Positions 44,632-53,925 of a stretch of 64,000 nucleotides of DNA are shown here, in pieces (position 1 is the stretch's first letter; the number at the start of each line of letters is the position of its first letter). The stretch comes from Vibrio sp. UBA2441. GTDB taxonomy: Bacteria > Pseudomonadota > Gammaproteobacteria > Enterobacterales > Vibrionaceae. Under the pieces are notes generated by a model. It did not search any database and was not told where the DNA came from. It saw only the letters and a list, made by a program, of their open reading frames with translations. Location: NCBI GenBank assembly GCA_002342685.1, contig DDQN01000092.1:110559-174558 (forward strand). Direction: 5' to 3'. A program made the position numbers and the translations under genes.

Positions 44632-44670
44632 CGCGATCATAATTTATTAATAGAAGAGAACACTGATTAC

Positions 44671-44695
44671 ACAACGGACTTAAAAAAGTCCGTGT
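44671..44695. terminator. Hairpin between the DUF2062 gene and lolE
   Basis: CGGACTT and AAGTCCG form a 7-bp stem with a 4-A loop, flanked by near-complementary CACA and TGTG. It lies between convergent genes; the T-run is weak on both sides. Confidence 0.45.
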
Positions 44696-44765
44696 GCAAG
44701 CGGATTATATTGCGTTTAAATGTTGAGATAGGCCGAACAAGTTGCTTAAACTCAGATCTAAAATA

Positions 44766-46013
44766 TTATTTTGAACTCAATACCGCTGCTGGATTCATCT
44801 GGCTCGCCTTGTTTGCCGGATACCACGTCGCCAATAAACTTAAGACAATGGCCGTTCCTGAGACGATAACCACATCAGATACGTTGACCTGCGAAGGTAA
44901 AAAGTCAACAAAGTAGATGTCCCCAGATAAAAACTGATGACCCAGAGCATTTTCTAGCAGCTTAATCAATGACGTCAGATTTAACGCAACGGTTATACCC
45001 ACAATGCTTCCTACTATACTGCCAAGAACCCCGGAAAGTACGCCAAGCCAAATAAAGATCCGCTTTATCAAGCCATCAGACGCCCCCATGGTGCGCAAGA
45101 TAGCTACTTCAGCTGCTCGGTCTTTTACTGCCATCATAAGGGTGGAGACAATATTGAAACATGCAACACCAATGACCAAAACCATAACCAAGTACATAAT
45201 GGTTCTAACTAGCTGAATGTCACGGTACAGAAAGCCATACTTCTGTTTCCAGCTTTTGAGGTAAACATAGGTATTCAGGTTCCCCCCTATTTCCCTAACC
45301 ACACTTGGTGCATTAAGCACATCGTTAGTTTTAATCGAAACACCGGTAACCGAATTATTTAGTTTGGCGTATTCTTGCGCATCGTTAATGGGGATTAGCG
45401 CCAAAGAGTGATCTATCTGTCCCCCCAAAGAGAGTAAACCACTCACTTTTAAACGAACTCGTTTTGGCGTTTGCACTTTATTGATAGATCCGGTTGCAAC
45501 GGGAATCATTAAAGTTAAATAGTCGCCCACCTTAAGGCTAAGATTATCAGCAATACCTTTACCAAGTATGACTTGCTTTTGACCCGGCTGAAAACGCTGC
45601 CATGCGTCCGATTGTATATAATGCGTCAGACTGGAAACCCGAACCTCCAGTTGAGGATCTACGCCTCTCACCTCAATGGCCTTAATCTTTTGACCCTTTT
45701 CAGCCAAAGCGGTAAAACGGACGTATGGTGCAGCGGCAGTTACTTTTGCATGTTTTTCAGCTTCTGTTATTACTTCCTGCCAATCCTGTATCGACCCTTT
45801 TACTCCCTCAAACTCACCATGAGGAATGACCGACAATACCCGATTTTGTAATTCACGTTCAAACCCACTCATCGCAGATAAACCAATAATAATTACCGCG
45901 ACACCAACCGTAATACCTATAGTTGAAGAAACCGAGATAAATGAAACCAATTTATTGCGCTGTTTTGCCCGGCTAAAACGACTGCCAATTAAAAATGATA
46001 ACGAAGAAAACAC
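44766..46013 (-). CDS. lolE: Lipoprotein-releasing system permease LolE
   Basis: LolE forms the membrane part of the LolCDE transporter that extracts outer-membrane lipoproteins from the inner membrane. From the GTG at 46013 the product has 415 residues and starts as FSSLSFLIGSRFSRAK, aligning with the enteric N-terminus. An in-frame ATG nine codons upstream overlaps lolD. It has one N-terminal membrane helix (about 30-50) with IGLSAMSGFERELQNR, a large periplasmic domain, and three C-terminal helices with VACFNIVSTLMMAVKDRAAEVAILRTMGA. It is the third gene of lolC-lolD-lolE. Confidence 0.95.
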   Translation of the reverse strand: MFSSLSFLIGSRFSRAKQRNKLVSFISVSSTIGITVGVAVIIIGLSAMSGFERELQNRVLSVIPHGEFEGVKGSIQDWQEVITEAEKHAKVTAAAPYVRFTALAEKGQKIKAIEVRGVDPQLEVRVSSLTHYIQSDAWQRFQPGQKQVILGKGIADNLSLKVGDYLTLMIPVATGSINKVQTPKRVRLKVSGLLSLGGQIDHSLALIPINDAQEYAKLNNSVTGVSIKTNDVLNAPSVVREIGGNLNTYVYLKSWKQKYGFLYRDIQLVRTIMYLVMVLVIGVACFNIVSTLMMAVKDRAAEVAILRTMGASDGLIKRIFIWLGVLSGVLGSIVGSIVGITVALNLTSLIKLLENALGHQFLSGDIYFVDFLPSQVNVSDVVIVSGTAIVLSLLATWYPANKASQMNPAAVLSSK

Positions 46014-46014
46014 C

Positions 46015-46710
46015 CTACTCCTCCTCATCGTCATCGTCATTAATCAGCAAACCGTCTTGCATGTGTAATTGTCTGTCCATTTTTCCCGCAAGCTCGGTGT
46101 CGTGAGTCACCACTAGAAATGCGGTACCAGACTCTTTATTCAGCTCCCGCATTAAGTCATAAATAGCCAGAGCCGTCTTGTGGTCCAAATTACCAGTTGG
46201 TTCATCAGCCAAAACAAGCGCTGGCTCGTTAACCAGAGCACGGGCAATGGCAACACGCTGCCTCTCTCCACCGGATAGCTCAGAAGGTCTATGTTCCAGA
46301 CGGTGATCAAGCCCGACTTTACTGAGCAAGCGAGTTGCCTTTTGTTTGGCAATATCTATCTTTTCTCCACCAATAAGCAGTGGCATAGCTACATTTTCTA
46401 AGGCAGAAAAATCGGCCAGAAGATGATGAAATTGATAAACAAAACCTATGTGTTGATTACGTATTTTAGCCTGCTTATTTGCGCTTAAGCTAGCAAGTTG
46501 TTGGCCTAAAAAGGTGACTTCCCCATGACTCGCATCGTCTAACGCTCCAAGTACATGCAGTAATGTGCTTTTTCCCGAACCCGAAGTACCGATAATGGAG
46601 ACCAGTTCTCCTTTTTCCAAAGTAAAACTAACGCCTTTCAATACCTCAGTTTCCATCGAGCCTTCGCGATAGGTTTTACAAATTGAACGACATTGCAAAA
46701 GATTATTCAT
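46015..46710 (-). CDS. lolD: Lipoprotein-releasing system ATP-binding protein LolD
   Basis: LolD is the ATPase of LolCDE. In its 231 residues Walker A is GTSGSGKST near 42-50, followed by GFVYQFHHLLADFSALENVAMPLLIGG, signature LSGGERQR, LVLADEPTGNLDHKTA and VVTHD. The C-terminus is strikingly acidic (NDDDDEEE). It overlaps lolC by 8 bp, and lolE begins immediately after its TAG, so the three proteins are translated together. Confidence 0.97.
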   Translation of the reverse strand: MNNLLQCRSICKTYREGSMETEVLKGVSFTLEKGELVSIIGTSGSGKSTLLHVLGALDDASHGEVTFLGQQLASLSANKQAKIRNQHIGFVYQFHHLLADFSALENVAMPLLIGGEKIDIAKQKATRLLSKVGLDHRLEHRPSELSGGERQRVAIARALVNEPALVLADEPTGNLDHKTALAIYDLMRELNKESGTAFLVVTHDTELAGKMDRQLHMQDGLLINDDDDEEE

Positions 46711-47911
46711 ATCTTAAAGCCTCAGCAGGATGAACAGAAGATGCCCGATAGGACGGAAATAATGTGGCTAATAAACTAAGCATAATTGCCAGTAAAATAA
46801 CAATTATGATTTGGCTAGGGTTAATCAGTATAGGGAGGCTACCTCCCACAGCGAATAGCGCAATACCTATCGTTTGCAATAGCTGATTCAAGTTCATTGC
46901 CAATAACACACCTAACCCACCACCAGCAATAGAGCCGATAATTCCGCTACTTGCGCCTTGCACCATAAATACCGTTAAAATCTGGTAATTGGTCATCCCC
47001 TGAGTTTTGAGTATTGCAACTTCGGATTGCTTTTCCATCACGACCATTATCAGAGCAGAAATAATATTGAATGCGGCGACCCCAACGATCAGCCCAAGCA
47101 TAAGTCCCATCATGTTTTTTTCCATTCGAACGGCCTGAAATAACTCACCACGCTGCTCTCGCCAATCACTCCATTCCCATCCTTCTGGTAAGGACGCATT
47201 TGACAGCTCCGACACGACAAAGGGATCGTCAAAGAATAACCGCCAACCTGAAATCGTATCTGATTTAAACTTCATCAGTTTACCCACATCTTGCAAGTGC
47301 CCAATCATCAGTTGAGCATCCACATCTGAACCTGTGTTGAAAATGCCTGCAACGGTAAAATTTCGCTGACTAGGAATACGTCCTAAAGGGGTAAATTGGC
47401 TAGCACTCGTCACCATTAATCGAACCTTATCCCCAATCGATACTTTAAGGTTTCGAGCTAGGGTGTGACCCAAAAGCACTTTGTATTTTCCTGATTCAAG
47501 AGCAGACAAATCTCCACCCATCATATGAGCGGCGATAGGGTCGTTATCCAAAGGTTGAATTCCGATCAACATTCCTGCAGATAACTGAGCGGGGCTCTGT
47601 ATTACCGCTTCACTCCTCACAACAGGAACAACTTGCTTAGCATTTTCGATAGCGGTTATAAACTCAGGCGCTTGCTGGGAAAATTCTGTTTTTTCGTCCA
47701 CTTGATGAATGACAGCTTGAGGCAAAACGCCCAGAATCCTGCTTTTTAACTGAGCTTCAAAGCCATTCATTACCGACAATACAGTGATTAAGGACATTAC
47801 ACCGATGGTAATTCCAGCCGTAGACATAAGAGAAACAAATCGACTAAACCTATCACCGGAACGTCCTCTTAAGTAACGTAGCCCGATAAAAGCCGAAATT
47901 GGATGAAACAT
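46703..47911 (-). CDS. lolC: Lipoprotein-releasing system permease LolC
   Basis: LolC is the LolCDE subunit that recruits the LolA carrier. From the ATG at 47911 it has 402 residues and starts MFHPISAFIGLRYLRGR, matching enteric LolC; an ATG four codons upstream is also possible. It has VLSVMNGFEAQLKSRILG after the first helix, a periplasmic domain, then VGVAAFNIISALIMVVMEKQSEVAILKTQGMT and a closing YRASSVHPAEALRYE. It is the first gene of lolCDE, divergent from the PilZ-like gene. Confidence 0.95.
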   Translation of the reverse strand: MFHPISAFIGLRYLRGRSGDRFSRFVSLMSTAGITIGVMSLITVLSVMNGFEAQLKSRILGVLPQAVIHQVDEKTEFSQQAPEFITAIENAKQVVPVVRSEAVIQSPAQLSAGMLIGIQPLDNDPIAAHMMGGDLSALESGKYKVLLGHTLARNLKVSIGDKVRLMVTSASQFTPLGRIPSQRNFTVAGIFNTGSDVDAQLMIGHLQDVGKLMKFKSDTISGWRLFFDDPFVVSELSNASLPEGWEWSDWREQRGELFQAVRMEKNMMGLMLGLIVGVAAFNIISALIMVVMEKQSEVAILKTQGMTNYQILTVFMVQGASSGIIGSIAGGGLGVLLAMNLNQLLQTIGIALFAVGGSLPILINPSQIIIVILLAIMLSLLATLFPSYRASSVHPAEALRYE

Positions 47912-48083
47912 AATAAAAACCATTAGAAAAACAGACCTTAATGTAACGGTTAATGCTTGTTGTTTGTAGGTTTATTTAACCAATTTCTGACTAAATGTGG
48001 TAATTTCATTCATACTAAAGTGACATTTCTTGATATGTTGGCTTAGTTAGCGATAATCAAAAGGTTAATTAAAGGAGTCAGCT

Positions 48084-48653
48084 ATGGACCAACAAGAATT
48101 TTTCACAGTACATCATAAACTGACCGTCAACGTTGAACCGTTGGAAAATGATTTTACGTTGCCAAGTGAAAATGTCTTCATTTCAGAAATTCCAGCGCCA
48201 TTTATTGTTGCCAGCGAATTTAGTCAAGTTGATAGCCTCGCTGAAAGTGCCATGAATGAACTAAAAAATAGTGACTTCAAACACCTAATTCAATTGATTG
48301 ATCACCAAAATGGAAAGCTAAATCTGCTTCTTACCTTCATGCTGGCTCAACAAGATGATGAGAGCATACGAAGCATCACCACCAGTTTTGGTGCAAGTCA
48401 GTTTACTTATATTGCAAACGAGGAATTAACAATAGGCACACTCGCCCGTGTTAAACTATTCCTCGATCATCCTGCGGCAGCCATTTATTGCTATGCAAAA
48501 GTCATTGAATGTACTGAAGGAGAGCTTGGCATCCAAGCAACACTAACCTACAGTCTACTCAGAGATATTGATCAGGATTTACTGATTAAAGCAGCGCTAT
48601 ATCAGCAACAGAAATTATTACGCCAACGCTCAAAAGAGCGTCAAAATCAATAA
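48084..48653 (+). CDS. PilZ-like protein (PlzB type, degenerate)
   Basis: This is a 189-residue cytoplasmic protein located directly upstream of mfd. In Vibrio cholerae the gene next to mfd encodes the PilZ protein PlzB, and this one has the matching position. Its C-terminal half (about 115-185) fits a PilZ-like barrel with GTLARVKLFLDHPAAAIYCYAKVIECTE. The c-di-GMP ligands are not seen: no RXXXR, and the DXSXXG position reads SFGASQ. It is probably unable to bind c-di-GMP. A good AAAGGAG ribosome site precedes the ATG. Family assignment rests on recalled gene order and weak motif similarity. Confidence 0.65.
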   Translation: MDQQEFFTVHHKLTVNVEPLENDFTLPSENVFISEIPAPFIVASEFSQVDSLAESAMNELKNSDFKHLIQLIDHQNGKLNLLLTFMLAQQDDESIRSITTSFGASQFTYIANEELTIGTLARVKLFLDHPAAAIYCYAKVIECTEGELGIQATLTYSLLRDIDQDLLIKAALYQQQKLLRQRSKERQNQ

Positions 48654-48659
48654 AAAGCC

Positions 48660-51600
48660 ATGCCTACAAAAACAACATTATTATCTCTTGTCGCCCCAAA
48701 TAAAGCTGGCGATAAAAAGCACGTCGGTAATCTATTAGGTGCTTCGCTATCTCTCGCTATCGCAGAACTGGCTGAACAGCATAATGGTCATACACTTCTC
48801 GTTGTGCCTGACCCACAATTAGCCTTAAAACTGCAAAGCGAAGTTGAACAGTTTTCCAATGAGGACGTTAGCCTCTTTCCGGATTGGGAAACCTTACCTT
48901 ATGATAATTTCTCACCTCATCAGGACATTATCTCAGATCGAATTGCTAAGCTTTATCAGCTTCCGACTCAGACTTCCGGAATCACCATCGTACCGATAAG
49001 CACTCTACTGCAAAGACAATCTCCACGCGATTTCTTAATGCAGCATACCTTGATGGTCAAAGCTGGCGATTTATACTCACTTGATAAACTTAGAGTTCAA
49101 TTAGAAAAATCAGGCTATCGACATGTTGATCAGGTGTTTGGCCCGGGAGAATACGCCAGCAGAGGCTCAATCATCGACCTATTCCCTATGGGAAGCCAAA
49201 ATCCATTCAGGATTGATTTTTTTGATGACGAAATCGATACAATCCGAACCTTCGATCCAGAAAGCCAGCGCACCATAGAAGATATACAAGAGATACGCTT
49301 GTTGCCGGCACACGAATTCCCTACGTCCAAAGAAGCAATAGAAGAATTCAGAAACCGCTGGAGACAGCAATTCGAAGCTCGAAGAGAGCCGGAATCCATC
49401 TATATGCAGGTGACAAAAGGGACATGGCCTGCAGGTATTGAATATTGGCAGCCTCTCTTTTTCGACAAGACAGAAACCTTATTTGACTATATCTCTGAAG
49501 GTACTCAATTATTAACTATCGGCGATACTGAATCAGCCATTGATACTTTTTTGACCGATGTAGACTATCGATTTGATCAGCGAAAAGTAGATCCGCTTCG
49601 GCCTCTTCTTGAACCCCATTTACTTTGGCTGAAAAAAGACGAATTGTTCAGCCAGTTTAAACAGCTCGGTCAGGTTCAGCTTGAAGTCAGTCCGGTGAAA
49701 GAAAAAGCCGGACGAATCAATCCAGAGCTTTCAGTATTACCTGATATACATGTACAACAGAAAAACAAAGAACCGCTTAATTCACTTCGTCAATTTGTCG
49801 AAGGATTCAATGGTAAGCTCGTATTCTCAGTTGAGTCGGAAGGCCGGCGAGAAGCATTGCTTGAACTGTTGCAGCGCATCAAATTAAAACCGGTTGAAAA
49901 AACCAACCTAAGCGACGCGATAAAAAGTTCGAATAGAATTTGCATGATTTTAGGTGCAGCAGAACATGGTTTCATCCACACGTCACCCGATTTTGCTCTA
50001 ATCTGCGAAAGTGATTTGCTCGGTGACCGAGTTATCCAGCGACGCCGGAAAGATCGAAAAGCCGTTAACAGTGATACCGTCATTCGTCACTTAGCGGAAC
50101 TAAAAACGGGTCAACCCGTTGTCCATTTGGATCACGGTATCGGTCGCTATATCGGTTTGCAAACTCTGGAAGCCGGCGGCCTGAAAACAGAGTACGTTAC
50201 CCTCGAGTACCAGGATGAAGCCAAACTTTATGTTCCTGTTGCCTCTCTGAACTTGATTAGCCGCTATTCAGGCGGAGCAGAAGATGGAGCTCCGATACAT
50301 AAACTTGGTGGAGAAGCATGGACCAAAGCTCGCCGCCGAGCCGCCGAAAAAGTGCGTGATGTTGCCGCAGAACTGCTTGATGTTTACGCAAAACGAGAAC
50401 TCAAACCGGGTCACAAATTCAAACTCGACAGAGGCCAATACGCAACATTTAAAGCCAGTTTTCCATTTGAAGAAACCGATGATCAGGCTACCGCGATAAA
50501 TGCGGTAATGTCTGATATGTGCCAACCAAAAGCAATGGACCGACTTGTATGTGGCGATGTAGGATTTGGTAAAACTGAAGTCGCCATGCGTGCCGCCTTT
50601 GTCAGCACAGATAATAATAAGCAAGTTGCCGTTTTGGTACCCACAACACTACTTGCCCAGCAACATTTTGAAAACTTTCGCGATCGTTTTGCCAACCTGC
50701 CAATTCGAGTAGAAGTCTTATCACGCTTTAAGTCCGCCAAAGAACAAAAGCAGATCCTCCAAGACACCGCCGACGGAAAAGTTGATATCATTATTGGAAC
50801 TCATAAGTTACTGCAAAGTGACATTAAGTTCAGAGACTTAGGATTATTGGTTGTCGATGAAGAACATCGCTTTGGTGTCCGTCAGAAAGAAAAAGTAAAA
50901 GCGATGCGAGCGGATGTAGACATCCTAACGTTAACCGCGACGCCCATACCTAGAACATTGAATATGGCAATGAGTGGAATGAGAGATCTTTCCATCATCG
51001 CCACCCCTCCGGCTAGACGATTGGCAATCAAAACTTTTGTAAGACAAAGTGACGATGCAGTGGTGAGAGAAGCAATACTTCGCGAAATTATGCGTGGTGG
51101 GCAAGTTTACTTCTTGCACAACAAGGTAGAGGACATTGACAAAGTCGCTGAAGAGCTAGAAAGATTGGTACCGGAGGCAAGAATTACGACAGCTCACGGG
51201 CAGATGCGTGAACGTGAACTCGAACGCGTCATGAACGATTTCTATCATCAGAAATTTAACTTGCTGGTGTGTACGACCATTATTGAAACTGGTATTGATG
51301 TACCAACAGCCAATACCATTATTATGAATCGTGCAGACAATTTTGGTCTGGCGCAGTTACATCAGTTAAGAGGACGTGTAGGTCGCTCTCACCATCAAGC
51401 CTATGCTTATCTACTAACGCCCCACCCTAAAGCAATGACCAAAGACGCTATTAAACGACTGGATGCCATTGCTTCTTTAGAAGATTTGGGCGCTGGCTTT
51501 ACCTTGGCCACTCACGACCTAGAGATTCGTGGTGCTGGCGAATTATTAGGCGATGAACAAAGTGGACAAATACAATCTGTCGGTTTTACCCTCTACATGG

Positions 51601-52127
51601 AGATGCTTGAACAAGCCGTCGAAGCGCTAAAACAAGGCAAAGAGCCTTCACTTGACGAACTATTGAAAGAGCAAACGGAAGTTGAATTAAGGTTACCTGC
51701 TCTACTTCCAGACGAGTATATTCCCGATGTGAATACGCGCTTGTCTATGTACAAAAGGATCGCCAGCGTCAAAAACGCCACAGAGCTGACAGAGATGAAA
51801 GTTGAACTCATCGACCGATTTGGCACTCTACCTGATGCGGCTAAAAACCTACTTTCGGTTAGTGAAGTTAAGCTTGAAGCGGCACAGATTGATATCAAGA
51901 AGATTGAAGCCCATGAAAAGGGCGGATATATTGAGTTTTATCCCGATGCAGATATCAACCCCATGTTTTTGGTTAAGCTACTGCAGAGCTATCCTAAAAA
52001 ATATGCTCTAGAAGGGCCAACCCGGCTAAAAATTACCGTACCATTAACAGACAGAAGAGAAAGAGTTAGCTTTATCTCTGATTTAATTACGCAATTTCAG
52101 CAAAATAGAATGCCGAAAACAGCGTGA
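48660..52127 (+). CDS. mfd: Transcription-repair coupling factor
   Basis: Mfd removes stalled RNA polymerase from damaged DNA and recruits UvrA. The product has 1155 residues. The UvrB-like N-terminal part is at 1-350 with GSIIDLFPMGSQNPFRIDFFDDEID. The polymerase-interaction domain near 480-550 begins with GQPVVHLDHGIGRYIGL. The RecG-like motor has GDVGFGKTEVAMRAAF (Walker A), VVDEEHRFGV and TATPIPRTL, the motif-VI arginines are in HQLRGRVGRSHHQAYAYLL, and the C-terminal domain starts near 1000. It follows the PilZ-like gene after 6 bp, so the two are probably cotranscribed. Confidence 0.98.
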   Translation: MPTKTTLLSLVAPNKAGDKKHVGNLLGASLSLAIAELAEQHNGHTLLVVPDPQLALKLQSEVEQFSNEDVSLFPDWETLPYDNFSPHQDIISDRIAKLYQLPTQTSGITIVPISTLLQRQSPRDFLMQHTLMVKAGDLYSLDKLRVQLEKSGYRHVDQVFGPGEYASRGSIIDLFPMGSQNPFRIDFFDDEIDTIRTFDPESQRTIEDIQEIRLLPAHEFPTSKEAIEEFRNRWRQQFEARREPESIYMQVTKGTWPAGIEYWQPLFFDKTETLFDYISEGTQLLTIGDTESAIDTFLTDVDYRFDQRKVDPLRPLLEPHLLWLKKDELFSQFKQLGQVQLEVSPVKEKAGRINPELSVLPDIHVQQKNKEPLNSLRQFVEGFNGKLVFSVESEGRREALLELLQRIKLKPVEKTNLSDAIKSSNRICMILGAAEHGFIHTSPDFALICESDLLGDRVIQRRRKDRKAVNSDTVIRHLAELKTGQPVVHLDHGIGRYIGLQTLEAGGLKTEYVTLEYQDEAKLYVPVASLNLISRYSGGAEDGAPIHKLGGEAWTKARRRAAEKVRDVAAELLDVYAKRELKPGHKFKLDRGQYATFKASFPFEETDDQATAINAVMSDMCQPKAMDRLVCGDVGFGKTEVAMRAAFVSTDNNKQVAVLVPTTLLAQQHFENFRDRFANLPIRVEVLSRFKSAKEQKQILQDTADGKVDIIIGTHKLLQSDIKFRDLGLLVVDEEHRFGVRQKEKVKAMRADVDILTLTATPIPRTLNMAMSGMRDLSIIATPPARRLAIKTFVRQSDDAVVREAILREIMRGGQVYFLHNKVEDIDKVAEELERLVPEARITTAHGQMRERELERVMNDFYHQKFNLLVCTTIIETGIDVPTANTIIMNRADNFGLAQLHQLRGRVGRSHHQAYAYLLTPHPKAMTKDAIKRLDAIASLEDLGAGFTLATHDLEIRGAGELLGDEQSGQIQSVGFTLYMEMLEQAVEALKQGKEPSLDELLKEQTEVELRLPALLPDEYIPDVNTRLSMYKRIASVKNATELTEMKVELIDRFGTLPDAAKNLLSVSEVKLEAAQIDIKKIEAHEKGGYIEFYPDADINPMFLVKLLQSYPKKYALEGPTRLKITVPLTDRRERVSFISDLITQFQQNRMPKTA

Positions 52128-52150
52128 TAGGTTATATAATCAAAAAACAT

Positions 52151-52186
52151 CGAGATACTCGTTTCGGCAAGCTATAGAGTATCTTG
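52151..52186 (+). other. Stem-loop after mfd
   Basis: CGAGATACTC pairs with GAGTATCTTG (one G-U pair) around a 16-nt loop, 24 bp after the mfd stop. It lacks a T-run and lies within the leader of the csiV-like gene. Confidence 0.45.
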
Positions 52187-52258
52187 ACGAAATATATTTA
52201 TACTAAAGCATTTTTAGGGTGTTGTTCTCAAGTTCATCCCCCTTACTTTGGAGTCGAA

Positions 52259-53038
52259 ATGAAAAAACTGATCCTCTTACTGCTCTTTATTTTCTCAATA
52301 CCAGGCTATGCAGCAGAGCGACAATTTGATATCGAAATGATCGTATTTAAACGTGCGGTGAATCCTGAAAACGTTAAGGAAACTTGGCCAAATTCACTTC
52401 CAGATATTGATCTATCCAAAGCGGGTACTTTTCAAGACATTGAATTTACAGCTATGAAAGGTGTGTCGAATCTACCAAGTGAGCAGTTTCAGCTTAACGA
52501 GCAAGTGAATAAGCTTAAAAAACACGCTGGTTTTGAAGTGCTATTCCACAATGTGTGGCGTCAAGGTGATGAAGGAAAATCAAGAGCACCTGTATTTCGA
52601 ATCCGAGCAGGTAAAGATTTTTCAAAACAATTTAATATCAATGGCAGCCAAAAAGTACAGTTCACTGATCTCACGGATGCCAACGGAGAAACACTGACAG
52701 AACAGACCATTGATAAACCGCTTTACGAACTCGATGGAAAAATTCAGGTATACGTTCAGCATTACCTGTTTCTAGAAGCGGAGCTCGATTTAAAAGCACC
52801 AAGTGTAAGAGACGTGGTATTAGAAGATAAACAGTTAGACCTTAGTACTCCAGAGTCAAATGACACAGTGCAGATTGGCAACTTAGAAAAAATCTCACCG
52901 ACAATTCAGGTTGAAGAGTTTCTCAAAAGTTATCGCTTAGGTCAGAAGCGTAGAATGCGCAGTACTGAAACTCATTATATAGATCACCCATTAATGGGAA
53001 TCATTATTCAGGTACGCCGCGTACCACCACAATCGTAA
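52259..53038 (+). CDS. CsiV-like secreted protein
   Basis: The product has 259 residues from the ATG at 52259, which follows GGAG by 5 nt and begins a clear signal peptide (MKKLILLLLFIFSIPGYAA). An upstream TTG extension of 25 codons has no ribosome site and would bury the signal peptide. The mature protein starts ERQFDIEMIVFKRAVNPEN and has an FRIRAGKDFSKQFN segment and a final IDHPLMGIIIQVRRV. This pattern is the CsiV family, periplasmic proteins linked to peptidoglycan in other gammaproteobacteria. Its position after mfd is typical for vibrios. Confidence 0.8.
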   Translation: MKKLILLLLFIFSIPGYAAERQFDIEMIVFKRAVNPENVKETWPNSLPDIDLSKAGTFQDIEFTAMKGVSNLPSEQFQLNEQVNKLKKHAGFEVLFHNVWRQGDEGKSRAPVFRIRAGKDFSKQFNINGSQKVQFTDLTDANGETLTEQTIDKPLYELDGKIQVYVQHYLFLEAELDLKAPSVRDVVLEDKQLDLSTPESNDTVQIGNLEKISPTIQVEEFLKSYRLGQKRRMRSTETHYIDHPLMGIIIQVRRVPPQS

Positions 53039-53089
53039 ACCGAATGGCTCTCTCGGGAGCTGTTCATATCTAAGGATATCGTCGATTCT

Positions 53090-53626
53090 ATGGTTCCCGA
53101 TTTTGAGATTTTCACATCACGGTTGCACCTACGCATTTTAAAAGCCGAGGATACCAACACATTTGCTACGACGGTAACTTATTCGGCATCACTTCATCAA
53201 TGGTTGGACTGGTGTCACCCCGGCTTTAATTTTAGCGATGCTAAAGAGTTCATCATGGCGAATCGGCTGAACTGGGCAAAATCTTTAGCCTATGGATTTG
53301 GCGTTTTTGATAGAAAAAGTAACCAATTTTTAGGCATGGTTGCTATCACTGAGTTTTCCCGTATATCCAATATGGCAAGCGTTGGTTATTGGATCGCCGA
53401 TAAATATCAATGTAATGGCTATGCGAAAGAAGCTATGCTGGCCATTATCGAATTCAGCTTTGCCGAACTCAAACTTACCCGATTAGAAATTATTTGTGAC
53501 CCCGAAAACAAACCCAGCCATGAGCTCGCCAAAAAGTGCGGTGCAGTGCAGGAGGGAATCGCCAGAAATCGATTTATCTTCAATGGCAAACCACAAGATG
53601 GTCTAGTTTTTTCTATTGTTCCTTAA
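53090..53626 (+). CDS. GNAT-family N-acetyltransferase (RimJ/RimL type)
   Basis: This is a 178-residue cytoplasmic acetyltransferase. It starts FEIFTSRLHLRILKAEDTN, has an LGMVAITEFSRISNMASVGYWI strand pair, the acetyl-CoA loop DKYQCNGYAKEAMLAII, LEIICDPENKPSHELAKKCGAVQEGI, and ends in DGLVFSIV. The pattern is RimL-like, a group that acetylates ribosomal protein N-termini or small amines; the substrate cannot be told. It starts 52 bp after the csiV-like gene. Confidence 0.88.
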   Translation: MVPDFEIFTSRLHLRILKAEDTNTFATTVTYSASLHQWLDWCHPGFNFSDAKEFIMANRLNWAKSLAYGFGVFDRKSNQFLGMVAITEFSRISNMASVGYWIADKYQCNGYAKEAMLAIIEFSFAELKLTRLEIICDPENKPSHELAKKCGAVQEGIARNRFIFNGKPQDGLVFSIVP

Positions 53627-53822
53627 ATGCGGTATACCCTCCTGATAACTTCCATATAGTTTAAAATCAGAATAGTTATATTTTGTGTTGAACTAAGTAG
53701 CAACCTATAAAATAGTATTCTTCGTGGCACTTATCACTCACATACTTTTTGCTAAAGCGTCAAACCTCCAAATAGAATTTCTTAAGAACACCGCACCCAA
53801 TAGGATCTGATTATTGAGTTTA

Positions 53823-53860
53823 TTAAGTTCATTAAGTTCATTGGTTTTTTTAAGTTCGTT
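53823..53860. repeat. Three TTAAGTTC(A/G)TT units before a chemoreceptor gene
   Basis: TTAAGTTCATT occurs at 53823 and 53832, overlapping as a 9-bp period, and TTAAGTTCGTT at 53850. They lie 65-100 bp upstream of the chemoreceptor start in a 299-bp gap that otherwise shows nothing. Confidence 0.6.
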
Positions 53861-53925
53861 GGACATTTTAACTTGATAAAGTTATCAATATGTAAAATTT
53901 AGTTTGAATAATAGGATGGTCCGTT

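Noticed and set aside
52184..53038. Longer csiV-like protein starting at a TTG
   Set aside because: The upstream extension precedes an obvious signal peptide and lacks a ribosome site; the ATG at 52259 has GGAG in front.
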